Part shown: positions 32,066 through 45,200 of the stretch, piece by piece | How positions within the stretch are numbered: position 1 is the stretch's first letter | Layout of the letters: each line of letters begins with the position of its first letter | The notes under the pieces: model-generated | What the model saw: only the letters and a program-made list of their open reading frames with translations | Database searches by the model: none | What the model was told of the DNA's origin: nothing | DNA from: Microvelia longipes | Lineage: Eukaryota; Arthropoda; Insecta; Hemiptera; Veliidae | NCBI GenBank assembly: GCA_018340805.1 | Contig: JACMZG010001913.1 | Location: forward strand, 25,748,092-25,812,091 | Length of the DNA stretch: 64,000 nucleotides | Direction: 5' to 3' | Made by a program: the position numbers and the translations under genes

Positions 32066-32074
32066 GTCATCTAC

Positions 32075-32080
32075 TTTATT
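32075..32080 (-). terminator. Polyadenylation signal AATAAA of FAR-2
   Basis: Minus-strand AATAAA 127 nt past the FAR-2 stop, in a 3' UTR alignable to that of FAR-1. Confidence 0.7.
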
Positions 32081-32206
32081 CAATTTCTGTAACAATGAAT
32101 AAGAAAAGCCAGCCTTATCTTTTTATCGTGAGTCTTGTTGGTTCGGTCTAGGTCCTTGGTTTTATACCGAACAGTACTATAATTGTTTAAAAATAAAAAT
32201 CATTTG

Positions 32207-32324
32207 TTAAAAACGAGTTAAAAAATTATAAGTGGCGTAAGGAAGGTGAGAGTAATTACTGCAAGCGTAGTAAATAACGTACAGCATCAGTCCATATTTG
32301 AATACATAATCTAATACTTCCAAT
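32207..32324 (-). CDS. FAR-2 coding exon 9 and stop codon
   Basis: 118 nt, acceptor 'tctctgtttcag', stop TAA at 32209-32207. Only two residue differences from FAR-1, and the adjoining intron and UTR are also very similar. Confidence 0.9.
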
Positions 32325-35300
32325 CTGAAACAGAGAAATTACAAATAGACTTTATTATTAGGATACAAGAAGTTATATATTTTGGTCAAATTATTGCTTT
32401 AAATTATTGAACGAATGATAAACGTATAAAAGGGACAATACGAAGGATTGGATGAGGGTAGAAAGCGTAAAACTAACGTAGAAATCTGTTTACATCAAAT
32501 AATATAAATACAGAAACATAAATCTAGCTATGTGAGACAGTTATAATTTATGGTTGTGAAACATGGTGTCTATTATTGAAAAATAATGAGTTTAGAGTGT
32601 GCCTAAGGAGGATGGAGAAAATCATGTTAAACATTAGGAGGCATAAAAGAATAATATCCTCCAGGATCCTGACTTCAAAAACGTTACTAATTTTGTTCTT
32701 CGAAAAATGTTTACTCTTCCTCATTTATGCCGTTGATATATAGGAAACGTATTGTGTTTGAAAAAAACTCGAAACCTGGATGTCACCTGAATTATCCGTT
32801 TAGGTGTTATAAATGCCTATTAAGTGGTTTTCACAAAGTTGTTTGTTATGATCGTAGCTCCTAAAGTATTTATGCTAGAGAGTTGAAACTTTGTACAAGA
32901 AGAAGTCCAGAGATTTAGTTTTGCTATCTGGAAAATATTTTTTTTATAATGCATATTATATTTTTTCATTAACCCGAAAAATTTACTCGAAAAAAAAAAT
33001 CGAAAAATCATAAAACGCGTAAAAATGTTGCGATCAAGTTAAGATTTGGCATGCATGTATAAAACTGACATTTGTTACATAAGGAATCAAGATTTAAACC
33101 GCACAATAAATATTATTTAATATATACTTTATTCTACTAGAAAATTGAATATACATTATGATTCTTATCGGTGTACCTAATAGAAACGTATTTTTTTAAA
33201 ATATTTTTTTCTTATTTGTTGGACCTTAAAAAGAGGCTTGAATAGCAAAGAAGTGCGAAAATTGAGAAATTAAGCGAATCAGAGCGAAAAAATAACATTT
33301 TGGTAGCACTTTTTTTAGTTTTTGCCATATTTCTCAGCAACTAGGTGACAGAGCGTATATTATCTATATTCTGCTTAAAGATAAGATCGCCCTGAACTAT
33401 TCGATAACAATAATATTAAATTGTCGTTTTAGATAAGGCACTTATGACATTTATGCCATTTCCTCATTTCTTATTTCCTCATTTATGCCATAGGTTTATA
33501 GGAAACGTATTGTGTTTGCAAAAAAATCCGAAACTGGGATGTCACCTGAATTATCCATTGCAGGTGCTTTTATAAGACCTCCAAATTGTCTTAAACGTCC
33601 TGAGGGTCGTAATTTTCACAAAGTTGTTCGTGAATGTGAGTGTGTGTCTGTGAATGCGAGTGTTTGTTATATCATCGTATCTCCTACGGTATTTATGCTA
33701 TCGCGTTAAAACTTTTGTATGTAAGGTAAGCCAAGAACGAAGTTTAATTTAGCTATAAGCATTGGTTCTGATCATATCATTTGACGTATAAAAATGTATG
33801 TTTCAAATGTATCTAGTTGTGTACAAATCACAGTTTTGGACTAATACTTTTAAAAATCAGAAAATCGGGTTTCGTTCAAATCTACGCGAATTAGTCAACA
33901 GGCTAAAGTATCCTTGTTTATATACTAAAACAAGACGGGTTATTCTTATTATAAGAATAATTTTCTAGAATAGAATAAACTTACATTCTAGCGAGTTTCC
34001 TGGCCCTGCCTTCATCTTGAGGTTTCTGGTTGAGAAATTTTACTCTTAAGTAATTAAATATGTCTTCATGATAACGCCGTAAATCTATTTCTTCTTGTTT
34101 GTACACTATTTTGATGTCCTTTCGATCTTCATCTCTAAGATGTTTATCGATATGATGAGAATTGGAAAAATCGAAATTAAATTGGTTGTTGGCAAAGTGT
34201 CCGTATCCCATAATTATGGTATAAACTTTCCGCTGAATTCGGGATAAACTGAAAACAAAAAATTCTTTAGCTGGTGACAAAGGCTGAAGAAAAAAATATT
34301 TGGCCCTCATACTAGACCAAGAGCTCTGAAGATTGATAGAGTTCAAGTGTAAAAAAACTCCTTTTGCGTTTCTTAAACTAAATTTTCCTGAAAATATACC
34401 AAATGAAAAAGCAAATAAATTCTGGCGTGCGGGGCTCGATAAACCGGGGGAACATTTTACTATTTTGAATTTGAATTCAGTTAAATACTTGTTCGCTTTA
34501 GCTTTTCCCTCATGATGTATAGTGTGACCACAAAATGTATACTTCTGAGTTATTATCCTTGCTTGACAAAAGAAATGCGCGTGTCAATTTCGTACGCCAT
34601 AAAAACCTACCCCAAAATATCTGTCATCCAGAGGTCGCTAAAGAATAAACAGTTTAACCTTGTGGTCTCCTCTATAAAAGTTCTAGTTCATCAGTTATTT
34701 TCTTAAATAACTGATAAATTAAGAACTCTTTCCTTTGGCTGTATCGCAAATGTGGTGTTGGATTTCATTCAAAACATTGTGTATCCACGTTTCCGTTGTC
34801 TCTAGTTATATAAGGGGCGTTTCTCTTCACAATTCAATTTCCTTATCAAGAGCTTTTGGCTGCTCACAGTCACTATCTTTGGTTAGTAGCTGCCAACGGT
34901 AGAGGTGAATATCAACAGCTACATATAGGTAATATATTAATCTTACTTTTAAGAAGTCATATGAAAAATTACATGTATTCTATATAGTTTATTAAAAAGC
35001 CATATACTAAAAACCCCTTGGGATCTTTAGACGAACCTTATGTTAAAATTTAAAGCATAAGCATTCAAAAAGTGCTAAAGAGGAACGATAGCTCGGATGG
35101 AAAGCGCTCATCTTACGACCTGGAGGTCTAGTGTTCAAATCCAGCCGGGGAAGACATATTTAAGGTTTAATACGTTTTTATATCAATGTAGAATAGAAGT
35201 CATTATTTTAAAAACACCCCATAATGTGGTTTTATCAATTAAAAAAATTGTAAAATAAATTATACTGATCTTACTAATTAACTGACAAATTTTCGAATAT

Positions 35301-38300
35301 GGCAATTATTGTCTCAAACTTCATCAGGATTGTAATAAAAACAATTAAGAAAATGCAATTTGAGGAAAAACCGTGCTCTTCGGGATGCACTTTAATAAGT
35401 ACCTGTTTATCTCAGTAACGCAATTCTATGAGTGTAAGTTTATATCCGGGTTGCAATTCTATGAGTGTAAGTTTATATCCGGGTTGCAATTCTATGAGTG
35501 TCTGTTTATCTGCGGGATGCAATTCAATAAGTACCTGTCTATCTCTTGAACGCAATTCAATGAGTATTTATATCCGAGATGTGAATGAATAACAAATTAT
35601 TTGTCCCCGGGGTGCAATTTAATGTCCTTGAATAGTCAAAATTCATAATGGGACGCAATTCGATGTTGTTCATATAAGAGACAACTGTGCATATAAATAG
35701 GTACATAAAGTGATCATACAAACCTGATTTTTTGACCCGCTAGTTTCAGAAGAACGTCAAGTATAAACGCCGGTAGAAGCTGACAAAGAATAAAAACAAT
35801 GAAGTATTTGGTACTGTTGTTTGTCAGCACCATATTTGGCTTCCAAATGCAGAATTTGAAAGGTACTTTGGCGACGCATTTCTGAAAAAAATGTTCTGCG
35901 GCGTATTCTACGCTTGGGTTCAGGTCTAACCCTGTGATGTTATAGATCGGCTTCACACCCTTCCTGAAAACAAATTATATCGTTGATGTCAGAAGTCATC
36001 AATGGCTTGTTCTATTCTTGAATCTGCTTCTATTCTAATCAGATTCTAATTTTTACGTTTTTCCACCAACTACATTCGGTGTTTTGTGTTTAGTTATGTA
36101 TACATATTGTGTATGTAGTATTAGGTTTTATGTTTGTGTTCACCCTAAATATCCGAAACCGAGATTTCATAGCAATCATCCGTGTCAGGGATTTCATAAT
36201 AAAATATTTGGCAAAAATTTAAGTCTCTTCTCTTGCTCTAACTCAAGGGTAAATTTGATATACTCGAAGCTCTTATTGTTTAAGTACTCTAAGAACAATT
36301 GAAATTTATTTCTCGGGCCCGTCCATAAACAGAAGACGTCGTCTATATATCTCTTCCAAAAATATATGTATTTCTTAAAAGAAGTTTTGTCAAAACTGAT
36401 GAACTCCTTAAAAAAAAAGTGCATAAAATGTTAGCAGCCAACGCAGATAATGGGGCGCCCATTGCAAGACCAGCTTTACCTTTATAGAACTTATCATCTT
36501 AGCGAAAATAGTTCTGATCTAGGCATAGATCAATAAGTTCCATAAGCTCAGCGTTGAATGTTTTGTCCGCACTGTTTTTGTCGGGAATGTCACTAACCAA
36601 TTTTAAACATTTCTCAGTAGGAACACTTGTAAATAGATCCACAACATCAAATGAAACAAGCCAATATTTGTCGGGTAACTTTATTGATTGGAGAGCTTCG
36701 GTAAACTCTAAGGTGTTAGTGATAGCATCGACAGCTTTAAAGTTAGTAATCCTAAGGAAAAGTTTATTAATATACTTAGCAAGTTTCTCAGTTGGAGATG
36801 AGCAAAATGAAACTATGGGTCTAATTGGTTCACCTGACTTGTGAATATATAAAGCTCCATACAACCTAGGCGCTAATGGGTTCATCTGTTTAAGGTTGTT
36901 TTTATTATAGTTCTCAGGAAATACCGAAGTAGGTTTATTTAAAGTGTTTTTAACTCTTTCTTTAAAGTTATCACTGGGGTCTTTGTCGAGCTCTTTGAAA
37001 CCATTATCAATAAAGGAACTTCTTAACTTTGGCCTTATATATTTTCTATTATCTATTATTACAGTATCACTACCTATTAATTAATAGGTAATTAATAGGT
37101 AATCACTATCTTTGGCCACTATATATTATTACAGTACAATTTCCTTAGTCAGCTTTTAATATTTTCATTGACTGTTTTTTCCTTAATACTTTTGAGTAAA
37201 CGATTTTCTTTTCTAATATTAAATATTTAAACTTTACTCAGTTTGTTACTTTTGATGAAACTATTAAAATATTTTGAAGTTTCTAATTTTACATTATTAT
37301 CAAGAGTGTGGACGAGCCTCAAGATAATAAGGTTTGGTGTGCTGTGCCATATATTGGTAACTTGTCCAACAAAGTATCCTCAGTTCTGTGGAAAAATAAC
37401 TATTGTGTTAGTTTTACCGCCAGTAACACTCTACGATCTCATTTGAGCAAGGTCAAGGATGTAGTCCCTATTGCGTCAAAAAAAGCCGTATACGTAATTG
37501 AATGTATACTTAGGACGGACCGGGAGGAGTCTAAGCATCCGTTTGGCAGAGCATACTAAGCACACTAGCAGTCAGTTTTATCAACATATAAGTTCGGAAG
37601 AACATAAGGAAGGACCTCACGAAGCCAGTTTTTTACATTTTGTTGATAAGGGACAGAAACTTGACTTCCTCGAAAAACTTAAAATACTGCGCAGTCAGCA
37701 CAATGTAGGCGATTTAAATTTAAACATAAGAGTAAAAAATGTAATTTGATTCTATTCCAATGCGACAATACCTTTGGTAAGGCCTTAGAGCAGTGGCGAA
37801 TATCGTTAAATCGATAACATGGTCGCATGGCACGAAATCTAATTTCACACTTGGAGTGACGTATTGTGCACGCACAATTCCTGTTGCATAGCCTAGTATC
37901 GACCCAGTAAAGCCGTTTACATGGACGCAAAAGCCTGGAATTGGCTGGAACATAGATGATAATACTGCAACAAAAAAAATTAATTATATTTAAGTAATAC
38001 AAGTACAATTACACTAAGTTTGAAAACAATATGCATGGTACCAATTAAATAATGATAATCTTTATTTTATCGGTAATCTTATTTCAACAAAAATACGTTT
38101 CTCAAAACTGGCATGCATGTAGCCATGTATAAGACTAACACATGTGCCCTGTTTCATCTTATCTTCATCTTTAAATCAATTTTTATGACTTGTGTACCTT
38201 TTTTTTAAAAAAAAATCGAGAATAATCCAATTTAGTTGATATTTGGCACAAGGGTATACCTTTATTCAATAAATATGTACCCCACGTTTCGATCAATACG

Positions 38301-39144
38301 ACAATTATATCTTTGTTTCGTGTTGAATCATTAAAGTTTAGCAGCATCGACCGTGTTCAGTGTCTAAAGGAGTGACCGCTGAGAATAAAATCGATGCATT
38401 TATTATCTGTGGACGAGCGAAGGAATCCCAAAACGTGTTAACCGTGCTGCAGTAAAACAAAACGTGTTGACCGTGCTGCAGTAAAACAAAACGTGTTGAC
38501 GTGCTGCATAAAACAAACGTGTTAACCGTGCTGCAGTAAACAAAACGTGTTGACCGTGCTGCAGTAAAAATTTAACCACTTGTATGTTCTGAGGACGAGC
38601 GATGTTAGTCCGAAGCAAGGAGGATAAGCGTAGCAAATTCGATGTAAGAAAGAAGTTCTGAGGTTTTTTTTATTATTTTTGTATTTATATTGATTAAATT
38701 AAGAAAAAGAAAAAAATCGGGTGCGGGGTACATCGGAACTTTTTCTCATCACATTGGATTTGCAACGCTCATGCTTCCTACATCGGACTCGTTTCGCTCG
38801 TCCTCAAAATATTCAATTTGCCAACACGTCTATACTCCAACACGTCTATGAAGTTATTTCATAAAAATTAAACTAATGCTGATAATGAAATGAAACTTGG
38901 TACATTTTTTAGTCTTATACATAACTATATGCGTGCTAAATCTCAAATTGGCCGCAACATTTTTTTGAGTTTTATGATTTTTCGAAATTTTTGTTGAGTT
39001 ATTTGCAGGTTTTTGGACGTCATAAAAATCTTATATTCTAGATAGCACAACTAAACTATAGAGGTGTTTTGTACAAATTTTCTACCATAAATACACGAAG
39101 AGCTACGATGATAACAGACACACACATATAGACAACTTTGTCAA

Positions 39145-39221
<77 letters not shown>

Positions 39222-42200
39222 TATGGCAAGTTTGCAATTTATAGTCAGTCTATATAACAGATTGATCTCGGATCAACCCCCCCAAGAAGTTGCATGTTTT
39301 ATAATTAAACTGCTTTAAAATTTAAAATTTTGTTCTCTTGTGTTAGGAATTCAGGAATTTGTGTTAGGAACTGTGTGTTAGGGTTTGTGTTATAGTGTTA
39401 GGAATTCACTCTCTTAAGTTATGAGTCATTCTTACCACTTGCAGGCCTCAAAATAGCGATGGGCAGTCTGTCGGCGTACTCATACACCATGTGTTCACTT
39501 ACGTTTTTACTGAAGGTGTAACTATTTGGCATTTCGTCCTTCAACCTGCATTAAAATTAAATAAAATTGAGTAAAAAACGAAATAACTCAAAAAAATAAA
39601 ATACTCAAAAAAACGAATTTTTTTTTAAAAATTGGTTTTAGGCTTCCTCAGAACTTTTCTTTGTCTTATCAAATTCACTACGCCCATCCTCCTACCTTTA
39701 GACTCGCTTTACATGTTCTTAGATTATAACAACCAGCTAATTTACTTTACAGTTCGTTTTCACCCTCGTTTCGCTCGTTCTCAGACATTAATTCACTTGT
39801 TCTCAGACATTAGTTCGCTCGTCCTCAGACATTAAATCGCTCGGTCTCAGACATTAATTTTCTTGATGCTGCTTAACATTAGTAATCCAACATAAACCGT
39901 AGGCATACCAGCATTTTTATGAAGGTATTAAGAGATACACACCTACACACAAATGCTTACAGAAAACTTTGTAAACCCCACTTTTAGGTTTTAAAACACA
40001 TAAAACGGATTATACAGGTTTCGGATTTTTGCAATCCCAATACTTTTTCTATACCAAAATAAAGAAAAGGAAAATAATATTTCATCTTATTTTTGTCTTA
40101 AAGTCATTGAAAGCATTACCAACTTAACAGCTTTTCTTGAATCGTGAATAACAACTTTAGTCCGATGTAATCTTAGGACTTACTTGTCGGCTAGTATGTT
40201 TATTGTGGCCGGTTGAATTTTGTCTCTAATTTTAATGACCATGTTCCACTCATATAAGGGTTCGTACATTTTCTCTTCAATTGACTCCGATACCCTTTGG
40301 CAGTTGGTATATGCCGTTGAAAAATGCGCCAGCACCTGCAATTTTTATAAAATATGTCTTGCAATTTATAAGTGCGTAAAATTTGTAGAAATTAAAAGAT
40401 TAGGTAAGAAACCTTATTATTTATTAGACCTATAATGATAAGGTCAAAGGAGCCATCCTTAGAATAATGCCATTGAAGGAGCAAATTTAGTATCAAAAGA
40501 GCATATTTGGTATCGACAGACCGTAAATATTATGGAATTTCACTGATACCATTTAAGTCGGTTTACTGGAGGTACTTAAGTTAGGGTACATACCACACTA
40601 ACAATCTTTACTTACATAGTTAACGTCCCGGTCTGCCAATTTTTTTTCTCGTATTTTTCCACTTAATAATAAAATTTAAATTTAAGATAAATTGAATTCA
40701 TTTTTAATTTAATTTAAGGTCACTTACTTAGTAGTAAAAGGTTTAATTTAGATTTCTCGAAAAGTAAACATGGTAAAATAAATCGGTCAACATATTTGGA
40801 TTAAGCGTCGAAAGCTAGATAACAATGTATTTTGTTTTAAAAATAATATAATGTAACTTATATAGTCGTATTAGCGAGTTACCTATAAAATACGGGCCTT
40901 CGGCCCGTAGCCGCTACGCGGCCTCGGCGCTTCGCGCCTCGTCCGCTCCACGGCGTCGGCCCACTGGGCCGCTTCGCGGCCCGGGGGCCCTGTGGCCGCT
41001 TCGCGGCCACATTGTTGTTGGTTTGTATTATGTGTTGTTTGTTACATGGCATTTTGCCATGTATCTAGCGAATTTTCACAGCCTTTCCACACAGGCCCGC
41101 TTCGCGGGCCTGAGAGGATTTCTCGCAAATTTTGATTTTGCTAATTTAGATTTTATTCATACTCTATATTAATAGTATGCTATAAATATAAATTAAGAAG
41201 CATTATTGTGCCGGCAATCGCGCAACAATCGTCACGGAATTCATTCTAGCTACACAAATTTAAAGTCAGACAGCTTTAACTTTCACAGAGTTTTATTGTA
41301 TAAGTATCGATACGAAGAAGGAACAACTGTAACATAAAACGTCCCGTTTTCGCGAACAATAATCGAACAAGAACCCGTAAAAAACCCATTTGAACCTTGG
41401 TTAGAACCGTAAAAGAATATTTACCGTAAACTAATAAATTTGAAACGAATCAAAAAACTAGAATAAAATACGTCAAACATAATTCTTCCTGACAGTGTTG
41501 TCCAAACAAAACATTAAAAAAACAAAACAAATATAGATAAAAATAAACCTAGCGGCGGCCGCGACAATTATAAACAAAAATATATTCATGATTTTAGTTT
41601 TTAAATAAAAATGCCGTTTCCGTCACTAAAGTTTGAGCCTGACTGAGCTCAAACCGGTCGCAATCGTTTTAGAATGACTTCGACCATATAAAGACTACTT
41701 CGAGGTTCTTCCGCTTTACGGGCCTGCTTAGCTCGGCGGGTTTAGTGGAAGCCATTTTTGTCCTGTCCTCTGGACAGCAGCTTACCAGAATGGAGCAAGA
41801 GGTAGAGGCCCCTCTTTTATACTATATCACCACCCTCTAACACTACTGAACCCAACAATATCGTACGAGTCTTTGACCTAGACGTATACATATATACAAG
41901 ATTAATATATATGTATACCGTTTGCGCCATTTGTGATGGTTCGATTGAGCTGAAATTGGTCTTAATCGACTCAGCTAGCCGTCTACTTTAATACGAGATA
42001 CCTTGTTTTAAAGCCATTTCAAGTTTCAAAAATTTTTTTTTCATGACGTCATAACTTGGTTGATGACGTCATAATGTTTTTTATAAACAATAGGCCTCGT
42101 AACCCCTCGACATCTCGCGATTTGCAAAGTTTCGTTTCAATTTGAGAACGCCTTCGAGAGTTATCGTTCGCCATACGAAAGGGTAGAAACTCTTACATAC

Positions 42201-45200
42201 ATATATATATATATATATGTATGTATTGCATATATATATGTATGCAATTATATATATATAATTGCAACATTAATAAAGTAAGCCTTCTTAACAGACTGAG
42301 ACTAAAATTTTTAGCAGCGCTGCTCTATTAACTTTGATTTGGGAGATTTTAATATTTTTCAATCTTAAAATTTGACATAATAATGTCAATAGATCAAAAA
42401 TTTAATGAAATTTTACAAACGCTACGTAATGTTACCCAAATTAGTGGTAACCTTAGGAATGATTTAAAAAAGAACATCTTAGAATCTATAAGTAACCTAA
42501 ATGAAATTTTCTTGGAATTCAAAAATGAAATAAAAGAGCTAGAAAACAAAATAAAAACAACAAAAACTGTAAAAAACAACAAAGAAACGGAATTGATTGC
42601 TTCACCTAGTCCAACGAGTCCAACGTATTCAAGTATTACTAAAACTAAACCCCATCCAAAACCATATTACAAAGCTATCATTCAACATAGTGTGTTTACA
42701 GATGGAAGTGAAGTAAAGTCCAAACTAAAATCTTATATAAACCCTAGCGAACTTAAAGTAGGAATAACCAATTTAAAAGCAATAAAAGATGGGAAAATTT
42801 TGATCCAACCAGACAAAGAATCTGACATTATTACTATTTGTCAGGAAATAAATAAAACCCCTAACTTTAAAGCAGTAATTACTAAAAGATACCTCCCAAG
42901 ACTTATTTTGTATAATATCCCTGATGAAATAACTTTAGAAAATTGTTGTAAAATAATTGAAGACCAAAATCGTGAATTAATTTTAGACAATGAATCAATT
43001 GACCAAAGACCAAACCAAAGACTATAATAATTAACAAAAAACTTAACATAAGAAATCTAATTATAGAAGTAACGCCCTCTTTAAGAAATAAATTCTTACG
43101 ATCAAAAATTAAAATGATGTGGAGCCTCTGTAAATGTGCGGACCACGTATTAGTTAATAGATGTTTTCATTGTTCCAAATTTCATCACAAGGCTGATCAA
43201 TGTAACAATAAAGACAAATTACCCTTTTGTCCTATATGTTCTGAACAACACTTATTAAAAGATTGTAAATGCAATGAAGAGGCTTTCCGTTGTATTAACT
43301 GTATGTCCTATAACAAATTTGCCTCCCAGGAGAAAAAAATAAACGAACGTCACACAGCCATTGACAAACGGTGTCCATGTTACCAAATGTGTGTCCTACA
43401 AATACAACAAGATACGCAATATGAATAATTTGAACCATCAACTTAATATCCACTGTATACAAGTAAATCTACAGAAATCAAGAAAAGCCACCTATGCATT
43501 AAGTCACCATCTTGAAAATAAAGGTATTCATATTGCTTTTATTCAAGAGCCATACACCATTAAAAATAAAATAGCTGGATTTCCGAACACGTACAGAATT
43601 CTCGAAGTAGGTATTGAAAATAAAATAAGAGCGGGTATTATTTTAACTAATCCAAATATTGTTTCAATCATAAACACTGAAATGTCAAATGAAGATATGG
43701 TATGGGTGAATTTAAAAATTAACACTTTTACATTTTGGGCTGCCAGTATTTTTTAGATAAAAAGAAAAATATTTTAGAAGATATAGACAAAATCGAAAAA
43801 AAATCTATCAAAAATAAAAATAAATTACTACTTTGTTAGATAGCAATGCAAGAAATGTATCATGGTTTGATAGGATAACAGATCAAAGAGGAAAATTATT
43901 TGAAGATTTTATAGCTAGTAATAATTTACACTTTATTTTGATACCAACTTTCGAAACAATAAGGGCTAGTAGCAATCCTGATCTGACAATAGTTAATTAT
44001 TCAATGGTTAATTACATACATGACTGGGGTATAGATGAAGAAGACAGCCTCTCAGACCATAAGTATTTGACTTTTTCGCTAAGATTACAAACCACAAATA
44101 ACAATCAAATATTTAACAACAAATTTATTCTTAAAAAAGCTGACTGGGACAAATTCAAAATTGAGATGCTTAAAAAATTTGCAGAAGTTTTAAAGTGTAA
44201 AACTACAAATGAAGAAGATATGATAAGACATCTAATTTCATGCCGAGATATTGAAATAACAGTGGAGTCTCTAAACTCAGCCTTAACATCCGCTTGCAAA
44301 AAATCAATGCCTCGTCAAAAGAGATCATTTAATAAAAACAAAAAAAAGTTCCTTGGTGGTCTGAAACCATAGAAAACATGAGAAAAAAAGTGAGAGAAGC
44401 AAGGAGAAAATATCAGAAAACTAAAACAGATGAAGAATTAAGGACTACTCGGAAAGCATTATTCTATAGATTACAAAAACAATATAAAGCACTAATTGAA
44501 CAAGCAAAGCAAGACTCGTGGAAAGATTTTTGCACCAATACTTCAAATCCTTGGAAAACTGCTTATAGAGCCGCCGCAAATAAAAACAAGTCCGCACAAA
44601 TCCTTACAACTTTGCAACGGAAAGATGGCACATTTACCGAAGGAATAAATGACTCTATACAAGAATTAATGAATAAATTTTTACCAAAAGATGACCCGAG
44701 TACTGATAATACTTTTCATAGCAATCTTAGGAAAGAAATGTTCACAAAATCAACAAGTCCAATTCACGATCCTCCTTTTACTACATTCGAAATTAAATCA
44801 GCTTTATCTAGAACTCCTAACGGCAAGGCACCAGGAGAAGACGGCATCTCAAACGAAATTTTGAAAAAAGCTTTTGACTGTATTCCAAAATTCTTTTCAG
44901 CTTTATACAATGAATGCTTCAAAAGAGGGATATTTCCGAAATGCTGGAAAATATCTTCTATAATAGCAATCCAAAAACCTGGAAAAGAACATATAAAAAC
45001 TGCAGGAAAGTACCGACCTATAAGCTTATTATCATGTTTGGCTAAACTTTTTGAAAGACTAATGATTGATAGGATCATGCATTACCTTTACTCGCATAAT
45101 TTACTGAGCCAAAACCAGTTCGGTTTCCGACCACAAACTAATACTACAGATGCTATTACAAAAGTTAAACATTTTGTTGAAAGTAATTTGAAAATACATA

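Noticed and set aside
40888..41115. Bacterial contamination or terminator-like hairpins
   Set aside because: Flanks are continuous with insect intron sequence and there are no bacterial genes; stems are not followed by T-runs.
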